A DNA stretch of 64,000 nt from Nocardiopsis mwathae (GCF_014201195.1 NZ_JACHDS010000001.1:3162001-3226000); one strand, 5' to 3'; shown: positions 1 through 9,785, counted from the first letter of the stretch. The notes: a model not told the origin generated them from the sequence alone. Translations and numbers: made by a program.

Positions 1-289
1 CAGTGACTCCTTCAGAGCACATCGGGGATGTTGCAAGACGTGAGTGGAAAATGTGCCGGAACGCTGCCGCGCGGGCCGCCTCGAAGCGGCCCGGGGACGG
101 TCTCCGACCCCACCAATAGTACTTACTGCGATGGGGGATCCCACGAGTCCTTTTCCGCCTCCCGGGTCCCGCACCCGCCGCGCGGCCGGAGGAACCGCCC
201 CGGGACGGGGTGCCATCGGGGCCGCGCCGGGGTATGGCAGAAGCCGGGGAGTGACACGGGGTGGGATCGCACGATTCTAGGGAGGTTCC
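1..289. other. Non-coding upstream region with a hairpin
   Basis: No convincing gene lies here. A perfect 8-bp stem (arms 72-79 and 86-93, loop of 6) has no T-tract. It could end transcription of a gene lying left of the window. A GGGAGG ribosome binding site at about 280-285 belongs to the gene starting at 290. Confidence 0.5.
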
Positions 290-1498
290 GTGCGGATCGT
301 GGTCGTGGGCGCCGGCATCGCGGGGGTGACGCTGGCGACCGCTCTGCGCGACAGCGGAGTCGAGACCGTCCTGCTGGAGCAGACACAGGACATCGCCCCG
401 GTGGGCGGCGGACTGCAACTCGCCCCGAACGCCGCCCGCCCGCTGCTGCACCTGGGCCTGGGCCCGGATCTCGCGGAGGTCGGGGTGCGGCTGGAGAGCC
501 GGGACATGCTCCACTGGGCCGACGGTGCCCTGGTGCACTCCACCCCCATGGGCTCCGAGTTCGAGAAGCGCTACGGCGCCCCCTTCTACACCCTGCTCCG
601 CTCCGACCTGCACGGAATCCTGCTGGACGCGGCTCCCCCCGGTTGTGTGCGGCGGGGACGTTATGTCACCGATGTGCTGGAGAACAGCGACGTGGTGACG
701 CTGCGGTGCGCCGACGGCCAGGAGGTCAACGGCGACGCCGCGATCGGAGCCGACGGCGTGCACTCCTTCATCCGGTCGCTGCTCAACGAGGAGCGGCCGC
801 GTCCCGGCGGCCGGGTGATCTACCGGGGGCTGATCCGGGCCGACCGGCTCCCCCGGCGTCTCACCGAGCCCCGGATGCGGGTGTGGATGGGATCGGACCG
901 GTACTTCTCCTGCTACCCGGTGTCGGGCGGGCGGACGATCAGCTTCAACGCGCTGATCCCGGCCCGGGGCAACCACCCGGAGTCGTGGACCGCGGCCGGG
1001 CGGATCGACGACGTCGGGCGCGCGCTGGGCGGCTGGCACGCCGACGTGCACACCCTGCTGGCCGCGGCCGAGTGGATCGGTGCGTGGGGGATGCAGGACC
1101 GCGCGACGGTCCCGGTGTGGCACTGCGAGCGCGTCGCGCTGATGGGCGACGCCGCCCACCCGACTCTGCCGTTCTTCGCGCAGGGCACCAACCTGGCGGT
1201 GGAGGACGCCGTCGTGCTCGCCGAGCGCCTGCGCCGGTCGACGGCGTTCACGGTGGGCGGGTCGCTGGCCGCCTACGCCGAGGTTCGCCGCCGACGGGTG
1301 GAGCAGGTGCACGGGAGCTTCCTGGCGGCGCTGCGCTCGCTTGCGCGTGCGGACAGCGAGGTGCGCCGCGAGATGCTCGCCGAGTCGGAGATGGCGACGG
1401 CGGACTGGATCTACGGTTACGACGCCGAGCGGGACGCCCCGGTGGCCGGCCCCCCGGTGGAGGGGGCATGGAGCTCCGGGGACGCCCGTCCGCCGTAG
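290..1498 (+). CDS. FAD-dependent monooxygenase (PHBH/salicylate hydroxylase-like)
   Basis: The 402-aa protein belongs to the single-component flavin hydroxylase group, whose members insert one oxygen atom using NAD(P)H and FAD in the cytoplasm. Residues 1-30 form the Rossmann start (VVGAGIAG) with the acidic ribose-binding residue about 20 residues later. A GADGVHS stretch near residue 160 matches the conserved DG motif. GDAAHP followed by GTNLAVEDA near residue 285-310 is the second FAD-binding motif, with the usual glycine-rich continuation. The length is typical for the family. The start is GTG at 290, 4-5 bases after GGGAGG. The substrate cannot be told from sequence; no ring-cleavage or biosynthetic genes lie beside it, so it looks like a stand-alone gene. 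Confidence 0.85.
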   Translation: MRIVVVGAGIAGVTLATALRDSGVETVLLEQTQDIAPVGGGLQLAPNAARPLLHLGLGPDLAEVGVRLESRDMLHWADGALVHSTPMGSEFEKRYGAPFYTLLRSDLHGILLDAAPPGCVRRGRYVTDVLENSDVVTLRCADGQEVNGDAAIGADGVHSFIRSLLNEERPRPGGRVIYRGLIRADRLPRRLTEPRMRVWMGSDRYFSCYPVSGGRTISFNALIPARGNHPESWTAAGRIDDVGRALGGWHADVHTLLAAAEWIGAWGMQDRATVPVWHCERVALMGDAAHPTLPFFAQGTNLAVEDAVVLAERLRRSTAFTVGGSLAAYAEVRRRRVEQVHGSFLAALRSLARADSEVRREMLAESEMATADWIYGYDAERDAPVAGPPVEGAWSSGDARPP

Positions 1499-1615
1499 AG
1501 GGCGCGGTGTGACGGAGAGTACGGGATGTGTGGCTCGCTGATCCTTGGGTAAAAGATTCCGGTCCGCGCCCTCTGATCGAATGACCAGGTCAGCGGGGGC
1601 GGCTAGGGTGACCGC

Positions 1616-2023
1616 ATGTCACCGAGTTCCCCGAGCACACTGACCGGAACGGCGGATCCGGCCCCGGCGACATCCCCCTCCCCTTCGGCTTCCCGGGTGG
1701 ACGCGCCGCCGCGCCGGAGATCGCGGCGGTGGCGCAGATCGCGCGCCTGGGCGCGGATCTGGCGGATGCGCATGCACTCCCACCCCGCGCTGCGCTGGAC
1801 CTGGCGGATCTCCGTCGGTGTCGTCGGCACGGTCGTGCTGATCGCCGGCATCATCATGTGCGTCACTCCCGGTCCCGGAATCGGCGGGATCCTGCTGGGG
1901 CTGGCGATTCTCGCGACCGAGTTCCGCTGGGCGCGCGGCCCGCTGCGGCGCGCCCGCCGCTGGGCGGTGAGCGCCGCGGACCGGGCGCTGGAGGCGAAGC
2001 GGCGGCATATGGGCCGCCGTTGA
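1616..2023 (+). CDS. PGPGW-type small membrane protein (TIGR02611-like)
   Basis: The 135-aa protein has a basic, proline-rich cytoplasmic N-terminus of about 60 residues. It is followed by two hydrophobic segments separated by a short turn containing TPGPGIGG, the signature of the PGPGW/TIGR02611 family of small actinobacterial membrane proteins. The C-terminus is strongly basic (RRARRWAVSAADRALEAKRR). The family has no established function, so none is assigned. It is followed on the opposite strand by a tRNA gene with its own terminator and is probably monocistronic. Confidence 0.7.
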   Translation: MSPSSPSTLTGTADPAPATSPSPSASRVDAPPRRRSRRWRRSRAWARIWRMRMHSHPALRWTWRISVGVVGTVVLIAGIIMCVTPGPGIGGILLGLAILATEFRWARGPLRRARRWAVSAADRALEAKRRHMGRR

Positions 2024-2256
2024 GGCACCTCCACCCCTTTTCAGAATTCGGTCGGCCTCTATCGCGAACACTGCACCGACCAGATCCGAACGGCCTGCCG
2101 GTCGGCCCGAAACCGCCGCCCGTACCGCCCACCGCACCGTCCTTCACTCCGCTGACCAGCGACGAAACCGCGTCGGCCGCCTGACGTACGGCGGAATCGG
2201 GCCCCGCATCCCCCGCCGTTCCGGGCAGAGCCGACCGAGCCGATACCCAACGAAAA

Positions 2257-2286
2257 AGGCCGACTCCCGGAGAATGGAGTCGGCCT
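2257..2286 (-). terminator. Rho-independent terminator of tRNA-Val(CAC)
   Basis: On the minus strand a perfect 11-bp stem (arms 2286-2276 and 2267-2257, loop of 8) is followed directly by TTTTT. It sits 9 bases after the 3' end of the tRNA, so it is the terminator of that single-tRNA transcript. Confidence 0.85.
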
Positions 2287-2295
2287 CTCAGCAAG

Positions 2296-2369
2296 TGGGC
2301 GATACTGGACTCGAACCAGTGACCTCGTCGGTGTGAACGACGCGCTCTAGCCAACTGAGCTAATCGCCC
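2296..2369 (-). tRNA. tRNA-Val (anticodon CAC)
   Basis: A 74-nt cloverleaf on the minus strand has acceptor GGGCGAT paired with ATCGCCC and discriminator A. The D arm contains AGCTCAGTTGG. The anticodon stem CGTCG/CGACG has the loop TTCACAC, giving anticodon CAC (reads GUG). The T arm carries GGTTCGAGTCC. CCA is not encoded. A -10-like TAAAGT and a strong terminator flank it, so it is a single-gene unit. Confidence 0.97.
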
Positions 2370-2412
2370 TGCTGTGTTGGCCCCGCCTTGCCCTGCGGGG
2401 CGAACAAGTAAG

Positions 2413-2418
2413 ACTTTA
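2413..2418 (-). promoter_or_regulatory. Probable -10 element of tRNA-Val(CAC)
   Basis: On the minus strand TAAAGT lies 43 bases upstream of the tRNA 5' end. The same TA(A/G)AGT hexamer, within a similar CGCTAAAGT context, precedes both tRNA arrays elsewhere in the window, which supports it as the shared tRNA promoter -10. The -35 here is weak. Confidence 0.5.
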
Positions 2419-2815
2419 GCGCATTCGACGGGGTGGTTGACGCGCCTTCCGCTCCCCAGGAGGGGTCAGGCGCTGTGATCGACGTCTCAACGCGCGGTTC
2501 GCCGGGCGGCCCCAGAGCACGCACAACGTGAAACCCCCTCTGCGGCGGGGAGTCTGGATGCCGGGCGGGCACGGGGCACACCCCGACCCCCACCATGCGT
2601 GACGCGGGACACAGATCATCCGGAAATTCCTGGTTTCCCCAGCTCATTACAGTGGCGGAGGATCGGAGTAGCTGTGGCGACGATGCCCCCTCGCGATCCG
2701 AGCACGAAATCTTCTGAGGTTTTCCGCGTCATAGGTCTGGACCGGACGCGTTGGAGCGGGTGACGGCATACCGACCCGCACATCGCGGGGCCGGACGAGA
2801 AAAGGTACGGCGAAC
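2419..2815. other. Non-coding region upstream of the SsgB-like gene
   Basis: About 400 bases hold no credible gene. They must contain the promoter of the downstream ssgB-like gene; its ribosome binding site is AAAGG about 8 bases before the ATG. I see no further structured element. Confidence 0.5.
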
Positions 2816-3235
2816 ATGAACAGTAGCGGCACCACTGCCAGCGCCGAGCTGGGCCTGCGGCTCGTGGTCCCCGACCGCACGGCGGTCCCACTGGTCGCGC
2901 GGCTCGACTACACCGCCGATGACCCCTACGCCATCAAGGTGGCTTTCCACACGGGCGAGGACGAGCCCGTCGAGTGGATCTTCGCGCGCGAACTCCTGAC
3001 GGTGGGCATCGTGCGCCCCGTCGGCGAGGGCGACGTGAAGGTCTGGCCCGCCCGCGGCGAGAGCGAGCGCACCATCAACATCGCGCTCTCCTCCCCGTTC
3101 GGACAGGCGGAGTTCGACGCCCCGGTCGCGCCGCTGGCGGAATTCCTGCACCGCACGTACGAGATCGTGCCTGCCGGCCAGGAGGGCGACTACATCGACC
3201 TGGACTCCGAGATCGAACGACACCTCTACTCCTGA
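2816..3235 (+). CDS. ssgB: SsgA/SsgB-family sporulation and cell-division protein
   Basis: The 139-aa protein matches the SsgA-like protein family over its full length. Conserved blocks are DPYAIKVAFHTG at about 40-52, VEWIFARELL at about 58-67, GDVKVWPAR, and IALSSPFGQAEFDAP at about 94-108. In streptomycetes SsgB recruits FtsZ to sporulation septa, and SsgB is the family member also found in other morphologically complex actinomycetes. That is why I prefer this name, though paralogue assignment is inference. The protein is small, acidic and cytoplasmic with no membrane segment. The gene is monocistronic and ends before a perfect 18-bp bidirectional terminator. Confidence 0.85.
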   Translation: MNSSGTTASAELGLRLVVPDRTAVPLVARLDYTADDPYAIKVAFHTGEDEPVEWIFARELLTVGIVRPVGEGDVKVWPARGESERTINIALSSPFGQAEFDAPVAPLAEFLHRTYEIVPAGQEGDYIDLDSEIERHLYS

Positions 3236-3437
3236 GGCGTCGGTCGCGGCCACGCCGCGACCATTCACCTGACCCCGCCGGGTCTCCCGGACTGCACGGA
3301 CCGTACGCGCAACCGACGGCAACCGGATCAGCACCCTCAGGACCCACCACGTCCGAAATCAGCAAGATACGGACAGGTTTCCGGTCGGTGGTTTACCCCC
3401 CGGCCAGGGACCGAAACCCGCGACGCGCGGGAATCGT

Positions 3438-3476
3438 AGAAAGATGCCGCGGCTCGTCGAGCCGCGGCATCTTTCT
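3438..3476. terminator. Bidirectional terminator between ssgB-like and aminotransferase genes
   Basis: A perfect 18-bp inverted repeat (arms 3438-3455 and 3459-3476, loop GTC) begins AGAAAGATGCC and ends GGCATCTTTCT. T/A-rich ends on both strands suit termination of both convergent genes. Confidence 0.9.
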
Positions 3477-3519
3477 TCCGCGCCGATCAGAGACGGCGAC
3501 CGACGTCCCGCACCGCAGG

Positions 3520-4362
3520 TCACGGGTCCAGGTCGGAGGCGGCGCGCTCGGTGAACACCTCCTGGACCTTGGCCGTCACCGGCCCCGGGGCAGCGGGGAG
3601 CACCCGGTCGCCGATCGCGCGGATCGGCTGCACGTCGCGGCCGGTGGAGGTCAGGAACGCCTCGGAGATGTCGGCCAACGCCGACATCGGCACGTCGGCC
3701 TCCTCACCCCCGGCCCACTCCAGGACCAGCTCGCGGGTGATCCCCGCCAGCGGTCCCGCGGACAGCGGCGGGGTGACCAGCCGCCCGTCGAGCACGACGA
3801 AGATGTTGCTGCCGGTCCCTTCGCACAGGTTCCCGGCGGTGTTGGCGAAGATCGCCTCTCCTCCCCCGCGCTCACGCGCGTACTCCAGCGCCATCACGTT
3901 CTCGGCGTAGGAGGTCGTCTTCATCCCCGCGAGCGCCCCGTTCTCGTTGCGGGTCCACGGAACCACCGCGACGTCGGTCACCGGCTCGGAGGGGCCCATC
4001 GGCCCGATGGCCACGACGCAGGTGAGCTCGCCCCCCGTCCGCTCGGACCCGAGCGGACCGGGCCCCCCGGTCACGGTGATGCGGATCCGGGAGGACGGCA
4101 CGTCCGGGTTGGCGTCCAGCGCCTGGCGCACCCCGTCGGCGATGAGGTCGAGGTCGGGCTCGGCGAGTCCGATGCCCGTGGCCGAGCGGGCCAGCCGACG
4201 CAGGTGGCGGCTGAGGGCGAACGGCTCCCCACCGATTCCCTTCACCGTCTCGAACACACCGTCACCGACCGTGATCCCGTGGTCCAGCACCGGAATCCGG
4301 GCCTCGTCGGCGTCGACAACGCGCCCGCGGCCGAAACCGGCCCCGGCGATCCACACCCGCAT
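3520..4362 (-). CDS. Class IV aminotransferase, aminodeoxychorismate lyase-like
   Basis: The 280-aa protein is a fold-type IV PLP enzyme of the family that includes 4-amino-4-deoxychorismate lyase (PabC, para-aminobenzoate for folate), branched-chain aminotransferases and D-amino acid transaminases. The N-terminal DHGITVGDGVFET block is the family signature. The PLP lysine is the K in MKTTSYAEN (about residue 145), and NLCEGTGSNIF with GITRELVLE follows as expected. The start is ATG at 4362, because GAGGGGG sits 9 bases upstream; an in-frame ATG at 4371 is too close to that site. Stand-alone PabC-like proteins of this length are common in actinomycetes, so a lyase role is likely but not proven. 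Confidence 0.85.
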   Translation of the reverse strand: MRVWIAGAGFGRGRVVDADEARIPVLDHGITVGDGVFETVKGIGGEPFALSRHLRRLARSATGIGLAEPDLDLIADGVRQALDANPDVPSSRIRITVTGGPGPLGSERTGGELTCVVAIGPMGPSEPVTDVAVVPWTRNENGALAGMKTTSYAENVMALEYARERGGGEAIFANTAGNLCEGTGSNIFVVLDGRLVTPPLSAGPLAGITRELVLEWAGGEEADVPMSALADISEAFLTSTGRDVQPIRAIGDRVLPAAPGPVTAKVQEVFTERAASDLDP

Positions 4363-4782
4363 CGTCCTCATCCCCCTCGCTGTGGCTGTATCCCTCATCG
4401 TGGCTGACCTTCTCAGCCCCGATCCTGCCACCTGCGCCGCGACACGCGCAGACCGCAGCCCGCCCGCGTCGCAGCGGTGCCGCGCGAGGCGGCTGTGCGC
4501 CGGGAGGCCGGGCACAAGTCCCGTGACCGACACCGGCCGTTTCCTTCTGGAGGGCGCTCACGGATGGATACGGTAACGACGCGGCCGGTCATCTCCACTT
4601 CCGTCCGCCGACGCGCCACACCGGCCGACCAGGAGAACCGGACACATGTGTTACGAATGGCTATCATCTGGGCAACGCTTATGGGAGCCCCGTATGCACG
4701 GAGCCTCTCGGTGGGCCATGTGTGGGCTGGTCCGGCCGCAGGCGCCGGGCGCCCACCCGGACGAACACAGATCAAGAGAGCT
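4363..4782. other. Divergent intergenic region
   Basis: This 420-base gap separates two divergent genes and no ORF in it looks real. It holds a perfect 10-bp palindrome ACACATGTGT (4642-4651) and, 10 bases on, TATCAT (4662-4667), a possible -10 for the rightward gene. The assignment is weak. Confidence 0.35.
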
Positions 4783-5214
4783 ATGACCTCACAGAGCACC
4801 GCACCTGGCGAACTGAGCTGGTTGCTCGATGACCTGCTCACGCGCGCGCAAGGCACGCAGCATGCCATCGTGCTGTCGACCGACGGACTGCTGATGGCGT
4901 CATCCAGCAGACTCGACCGATCCGCCGCCGAACACCTCGCGGCCATCACCTCGGGACTGCACAGCCTGGCCGGGGGCGCCAGCAAGCAGTTCGGCGCCGG
5001 CGGCATCCGGCAGAGCATCATCGAGATGGACGAGGCCTTCCTGTTCGTCGCGGCCGCCGGAGAAGGCGCCTGCATGGCACTGGTCTCCGACACCGAGTGC
5101 GACGTCGGCGCCGTGGCCTTCGAGATGCACAAGGTGATCGAGCGGGTCGGCGAGTACCTGTCGGCACCGCCCCGCCCGGACATGCCCACCACACCCGCCC
5201 GGGTGGAGCGCTGA
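4783..5214 (+). CDS. Roadblock/LC7 protein (CvnB/MglB-like), orphan
   Basis: The 143-aa protein has one roadblock/LC7 fold. It opens with LSWLLDDLLTRAQGTQHAIVLSTDGLLMASS, seen here as a helix then a strand with the DG turn. It continues with SAAEHLAAITSGLHSLA and ends with an EMHKVIERVGEYL helix. Such proteins pair with small Ras-like GTPases (MglA or conservon CvnD) as regulators or scaffolds. Conservons normally encode kinase, roadblock, DUF742 and GTPase together; none of the other three is adjacent here. The ATG at 4783 follows AGAGAG, and an upstream in-frame extension lacks family similarity. The partner must be encoded elsewhere. Confidence 0.8.
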   Translation: MTSQSTAPGELSWLLDDLLTRAQGTQHAIVLSTDGLLMASSSRLDRSAAEHLAAITSGLHSLAGGASKQFGAGGIRQSIIEMDEAFLFVAAAGEGACMALVSDTECDVGAVAFEMHKVIERVGEYLSAPPRPDMPTTPARVER

Positions 5215-5310
5215 CCCGCAGTGGTGACGCGCCCGCGGCGGCTCCCCGTGGCACGGCCCGTCCCGCGGGCGGGCCGTGCGCAGATCACGCCGCCCCGATG
5301 CGGATTCGAT

Positions 5311-5339
5311 TTCGCGCACGCGCCGACATCCGCTAGAGT
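5311..5339 (+). promoter_or_regulatory. Promoter of the first tRNA array
   Basis: TTCGCG (5311-5316) and TAGAGT (5334-5339) are separated by 17 bases and lie 60 bases before the first tRNA. The -10 and its context (CCGCTAGAGTTCT) closely match the element before the second array at 30578. Confidence 0.6.
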
Positions 5340-5398
5340 TCTAAACGCAGCGAGGGGGCAGCACCCCGGGGAATCCGGAGCCGCCGAACCTCCTCCGC

Positions 5399-5471
5399 GC
5401 GGACGTGGCTCAGCTGGTAGAGCATCACCTTGCCAAGGTGAGGGTCGCGGGTTCGAATCCCGTCGTCCGCT
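5399..5471 (+). tRNA. tRNA-Gly (anticodon GCC), copy 1
   Basis: A 73-nt cloverleaf has acceptor GCGGACG/CGTCCGC and discriminator T. The anticodon stem TCACC/GGTGA has loop TTGCCAA, giving GCC. CCA is not encoded. It is identical in sequence to the copies at 5516 and 30640. Confidence 0.97.
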
Positions 5472-5515
5472 CGCAGTAAACACCATATGGTCGCGGGGTA
5501 TCCGCCCCGTGGCAC

Positions 5516-5588
5516 GCGGACGTGGCTCAGCTGGTAGAGCATCACCTTGCCAAGGTGAGGGTCGCGGGTTCGAATCCCGTCGTCCGCT
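5516..5588 (+). tRNA. tRNA-Gly (anticodon GCC), copy 2
   Basis: This is an exact repeat of the tRNA-Gly 117 bases upstream. It is 73 nt long with loop TTGCCAA and discriminator T. Flanking spacers differ, so only the tRNA body is conserved. It is the second gene of the Gly-Gly-Cys-Val array. Confidence 0.97.
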
Positions 5589-5633
5589 CGGAGGATGGCC
5601 GCATGGGTTCACTCACGGGCCGGCGCGGTTCGC

Positions 5634-5705
5634 GGCGGAGTGGCCGAGTGGCTTAGGCAAGGGACTGCAAATCCCTGTACACGGGTTCGATTCCCGTCTC
5701 CGCCT
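5634..5705 (+). tRNA. tRNA-Cys (anticodon GCA), copy 1
   Basis: The acceptor is GGCGGAG/CTCCGCC with discriminator T, and CCA is encoded at 5706-5708. The anticodon stem AGGGA/TCCCT has loop CTGCAAA, giving GCA. The body differs at several positions from the second tRNA-Cys at 30753. Confidence 0.96.
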
Positions 5706-5720
5706 CCACGCTTCGCATCG

Positions 5721-5794
5721 GCGCGGTTAGCTCAGTTGGTTAGAGCGCTACCTTGACACGGTAGAGGTCACAGGTTCGAATCCTGTATCGCGCA
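5721..5794 (+). tRNA. tRNA-Val (anticodon GAC), copy 1
   Basis: A 74-nt tRNA has acceptor GCGCGGT/ATCGCGC, loop TTGACAC (GAC) and discriminator A; CCA is not encoded. It is the last gene of the array and is followed by a strong terminator. The copy at 30838 differs by a compensatory change at acceptor pair 2-71. Confidence 0.96.
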
Positions 5795-5806
5795 CAGTTC
5801 GCATTC

Positions 5807-5847
5807 GGTGATGCCCTCCCCGTCGGCGGGGAGGGCATCACCGTTTT
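5807..5847 (+). terminator. Rho-independent terminator of the first tRNA array
   Basis: A perfect 16-bp stem (5807-5822 and 5827-5842, loop TCGG) is followed by GTTTTCCCGTTTTT. It ends the Gly-Gly-Cys-Val transcript and may also serve the convergent antiporter gene ending at 5893. Confidence 0.9.
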
Positions 5848-5892
5848 CCCGTTTTTCCCATCGCCCTCGCGCCGCTGCCCTGGACCGACCTC

Positions 5893-7359
<1,467 letters not shown>

Positions 7360-7404
7360 TACCCCCCTTGGCAGGCGGTACGGTGCGTCGGAGGGAGTTT
7401 ATCG

Positions 7405-8244
7405 GTGGCGCCTGAAAGGGGTTTCCGCCGCTTTCGACGGCGCGCCGCAGCGGTGGCCCCATCGACCGTGACCCGCCTTTTGGTGCCGCTGGACGGCTCC
7501 GCCGAGGCGCTGGCGGTGATCGGTCCGGCCCTGCGCATCGCCAGGACACTGCAGGTTCCCCTGGAACTCATGACGGTCCACGACCCCGTGCGGGGCGAGT
7601 GGGCCGCCGACATCGACGAGGTCGCCGCCGGCATCGCCTACGAGCACGTCGAGGTCTCCGTGGTCGGCACGGGATGGGCGGGCGATGTGATCGTCGGCCT
7701 GGTGGCCGACCAGCCCGGCACGGTGGTGTGCATGGCCACGCACAACCGGGACCGGCTGACGCGCATGGTCGTGGGGAGCGTGACCGAGCACGTGCTCCAC
7801 CACGCCGCGGCCCCACTGCTGATGGTCGGCCCGGGTCACCTACCGGAGCCGGAGGACAGCGGCTACGACCGCGCCCTGGTGTGCCTCGACGGCGGACCGC
7901 GCGACGAGTTCGCCATCGCCGTGGCCGAATGCTGGGCCCGTCAGCTCAAGCTGGAGCTGGAGCTGGTCCACGTCACCGAGTCGTCCGGCGTCGACGGCGC
8001 GACGGCACGCCTGTCCCGGATCGCCGAGCGCCTCCAGGAGAGCGGCCGGGCGGCCGCTGCCACGGTCCTGACGGGGACGCACCCCGCCCAGCGGCTCACC
8101 GAGCTGATGGCCGAACGCCCCAAGACGCTGGCGGTGCTGGCCAGCCACGGCCGCGTGGGGCTGTCCCGGATCGTTCTCGGGAGCGTGAGCTCCAAGGTTC
8201 TGCAGGCCAGCCCGCTCCCCCTTCTGCTCACCCGGGCACCGTGA
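7405..8244 (+). CDS. Universal stress protein with two tandem Usp domains
   Basis: The 279-aa protein contains two UspA folds. Domain 1 (about 23-150) starts TRLLVPLDGS and domain 2 (about 155-278) starts RALVCLDGG. Domain 2 keeps the ATP-binding signature SHGRVGLSRIVLGSVS. Domain 1 has MATHNRDRLTRMVVGSVT, lacking the first glycines, so it may bind nucleotide less well. Tandem Usp proteins in actinobacteria respond to stress and dormancy. The GTG at 7405 follows GGAGGGA at 7390-7396 with good spacing. Only 45 bases separate it from the divergent antiporter. Confidence 0.87.
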   Translation: MAPERGFRRFRRRAAAVAPSTVTRLLVPLDGSAEALAVIGPALRIARTLQVPLELMTVHDPVRGEWAADIDEVAAGIAYEHVEVSVVGTGWAGDVIVGLVADQPGTVVCMATHNRDRLTRMVVGSVTEHVLHHAAAPLLMVGPGHLPEPEDSGYDRALVCLDGGPRDEFAIAVAECWARQLKLELELVHVTESSGVDGATARLSRIAERLQESGRAAAATVLTGTHPAQRLTELMAERPKTLAVLASHGRVGLSRIVLGSVSSKVLQASPLPLLLTRAP

Positions 8245-8323
8245 CCGGTCGGGCACGGGGTCTCACGCCGGCCTGAGGACGGGTCGTATCGCTCGCCGGT
8301 CGCATCGGGTACATCTGATAGTC

Positions 8324-9151
8324 ATGGACAGGACACGCATCGTCTACGAGCGCGGCGGCAGCGGGTCGCCGGTGGTGCTGCTGCACGGGCTGGGGCACCG
8401 GCGCCAGGCCTGGTACCCGGTGATGGGGCCGCTGATGGAGCGGCACGAGGTCTACGCGCTGGACCTGCCCGGGTTCGGGGACTCCCCGGCACCGGACGGG
8501 GGGCGCGCCTATGATGTGCCCTCGCTCGTGGAGGCGGTGCGGCGGATCTGCGCCGACCTCGGGCTGCGGCGGCCGCACCTGGTCGGCAACTCGCTGGGCG
8601 GCGCGATCGCGCTGGAGCTGGGTGCCGCGGGCGTGGCGGCGTCGGTGACGGCCCTGTCCCCCATCGGCTTCAACGGGCGGCCCGCCGGGGCCGGGGCGCG
8701 GGTGCTCGCCCGCGCCGCCCAGCTGGCGGCGTTCGTCCCGACGCCGATGCTGCAGGCCGCGGCCGACAGCCCGCCGGGGCGGGCACTGGCGCGGCGGATG
8801 CTGCGCGGTGAGGTGTCCGACCCGGCCGACCGCCACCTCGCCTTCGACGCGCGCGCGATCGCGGCCGGGTCGGCCTATGTGCGGCTGGCTCCGTACGCGG
8901 CCGCCTACACGTTCTCGGCTCCGGAGGTCCCCTGCCCGGTGACGGTCGCCTGGGGCGACCGCGACCGCCTGCTGCCGCCCAGCGGTGCCCGCCGCGCGCT
9001 GCGCAGGATTCCGCACGCGCGCCAGGTGGTGCTGCTGGGGTGCGGGCACATCCCGATGTCCGAGAGCCCCCGCATCGTGGCCGCGGAGATCCTGCGGACC
9101 ATCGGCGACACCCGCTCCCGGGGCGGGTTCCTGTCTCCGCCTCTTCGTTGA
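8324..9151 (+). CDS. Alpha/beta-fold hydrolase
   Basis: The 275-aa cytoplasmic protein is of the alpha/beta hydrolase superfamily. The oxyanion region is LLHGLGHRRQAW (about 20-31), and DLPGFGDSPAPDG follows. The nucleophile elbow is GNSLGG (Ser at about 89). The catalytic acid is probably the Asp in WGDRDRLLPP near 217, and the histidine is the GCGHIP motif near 244, so the triad is intact. The substrate is unknown; esterase, lactonase and C-C hydrolase activities all occur in this group. It is a single gene, convergent with the FKBP gene. Confidence 0.85.
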   Translation: MDRTRIVYERGGSGSPVVLLHGLGHRRQAWYPVMGPLMERHEVYALDLPGFGDSPAPDGGRAYDVPSLVEAVRRICADLGLRRPHLVGNSLGGAIALELGAAGVAASVTALSPIGFNGRPAGAGARVLARAAQLAAFVPTPMLQAAADSPPGRALARRMLRGEVSDPADRHLAFDARAIAAGSAYVRLAPYAAAYTFSAPEVPCPVTVAWGDRDRLLPPSGARRALRRIPHARQVVLLGCGHIPMSESPRIVAAEILRTIGDTRSRGGFLSPPLR

Positions 9152-9239
9152 ACCAATAGATCTCGGGGATACGGTTCGAACTCCCGGCGAAATTCCCTCC
9201 GCTTCGCCGAGGTCAACGGATGAGGGGGTGGGCAGGGAG

Positions 9240-9266
9240 GGGGCTCCGGTCGCCGCCGGAGGCCCC
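9240..9266. terminator. Possible terminator between convergent hydrolase and FKBP genes
   Basis: CTCCGG (9244-9249) pairs with CCGGAG (9256-9261), and flanking G and C runs extend the stem across a bulge. There is no clear T-tract. Confidence 0.4.
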
Positions 9267-9284
9267 GCTCCGCTCGCGGGTCGG

Positions 9285-9656
9285 TTACTTCACGCCGACC
9301 AGGTCGACGACGAAGACCAGGGTCTCGCCCGGCGCGATGGGGCCGATACCGCGGTCGCCGTAGCCGAGGTGCGGCGGGATGACCAGGCGTCGGCGGCCGC
9401 CGACGCGCATGCCCATGACGCCCTGCTCCCATCCGGCGATGACCTGTCCGGCGCCCAGCTCGAAGCGGAGCGGCGCGCCGCGGTTCCACGAGGCGTCGAA
9501 CTCCTCGCCGGTGGAGTGGGACACGCCGACGTAGTGCACCTCGACCTCGGAGCCGTGCCCGGCCTGGGTGCCCTCCCCCACGGTGATGTCGGTGGTCTGC
9601 AGCTCCGCCGGGGGCGGGCCGTCGATGAAGTCGATCTCGGGACGCTCCAGTGCCAT
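9285..9656 (-). CDS. FKBP-type peptidyl-prolyl cis-trans isomerase
   Basis: The 123-aa single-domain FKBP has no signal peptide. Characteristic elements are VEVHYVGVSHSTGEEFDASW (about 38-57), the active-site string FELGAGQVIAGWEQGVMGM (about 68-86), RRRLVIPPHLGYG (about 91-103) and a final FVVDLVGV strand. It catalyses proline cis-trans isomerisation during protein folding. AGGAG lies 7 bases before the ATG. It is convergent with the hydrolase gene and lies 129 bases downstream of manA on the same strand. Confidence 0.93.
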   Translation of the reverse strand: MALERPEIDFIDGPPPAELQTTDITVGEGTQAGHGSEVEVHYVGVSHSTGEEFDASWNRGAPLRFELGAGQVIAGWEQGVMGMRVGGRRRLVIPPHLGYGDRGIGPIAPGETLVFVVDLVGVK

Positions 9657-9785
9657 GTCGCTACTCCTGTCGGTGATCTTGAGACGAACACCCCAGGGTA
9701 TCGGCGCGCGGAGCGGTGGGATGCGCTACGGGCCGCTGTTCGCCCACAGCACGGGGAAGAGCGCGAGAAGGGCCGTGCGGTCGGG

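Noticed and set aside
28-1512. 494-aa frame overlapping the FAD monooxygenase
   Set aside because: It is Arg/Gly-rich shadow coding in another frame. The monooxygenase frame carries all family motifs.
5399-5794. Repeated units mistaken for a CRISPR array
   Set aside because: The repeats are complete tRNA genes with cloverleaf folds and a promoter and terminator. There are no short uniform spacers.
5634-5794. tRNA-associated integration site or genomic island edge
   Set aside because: No integrase, duplicated tRNA 3' fragment or composition change follows either array.
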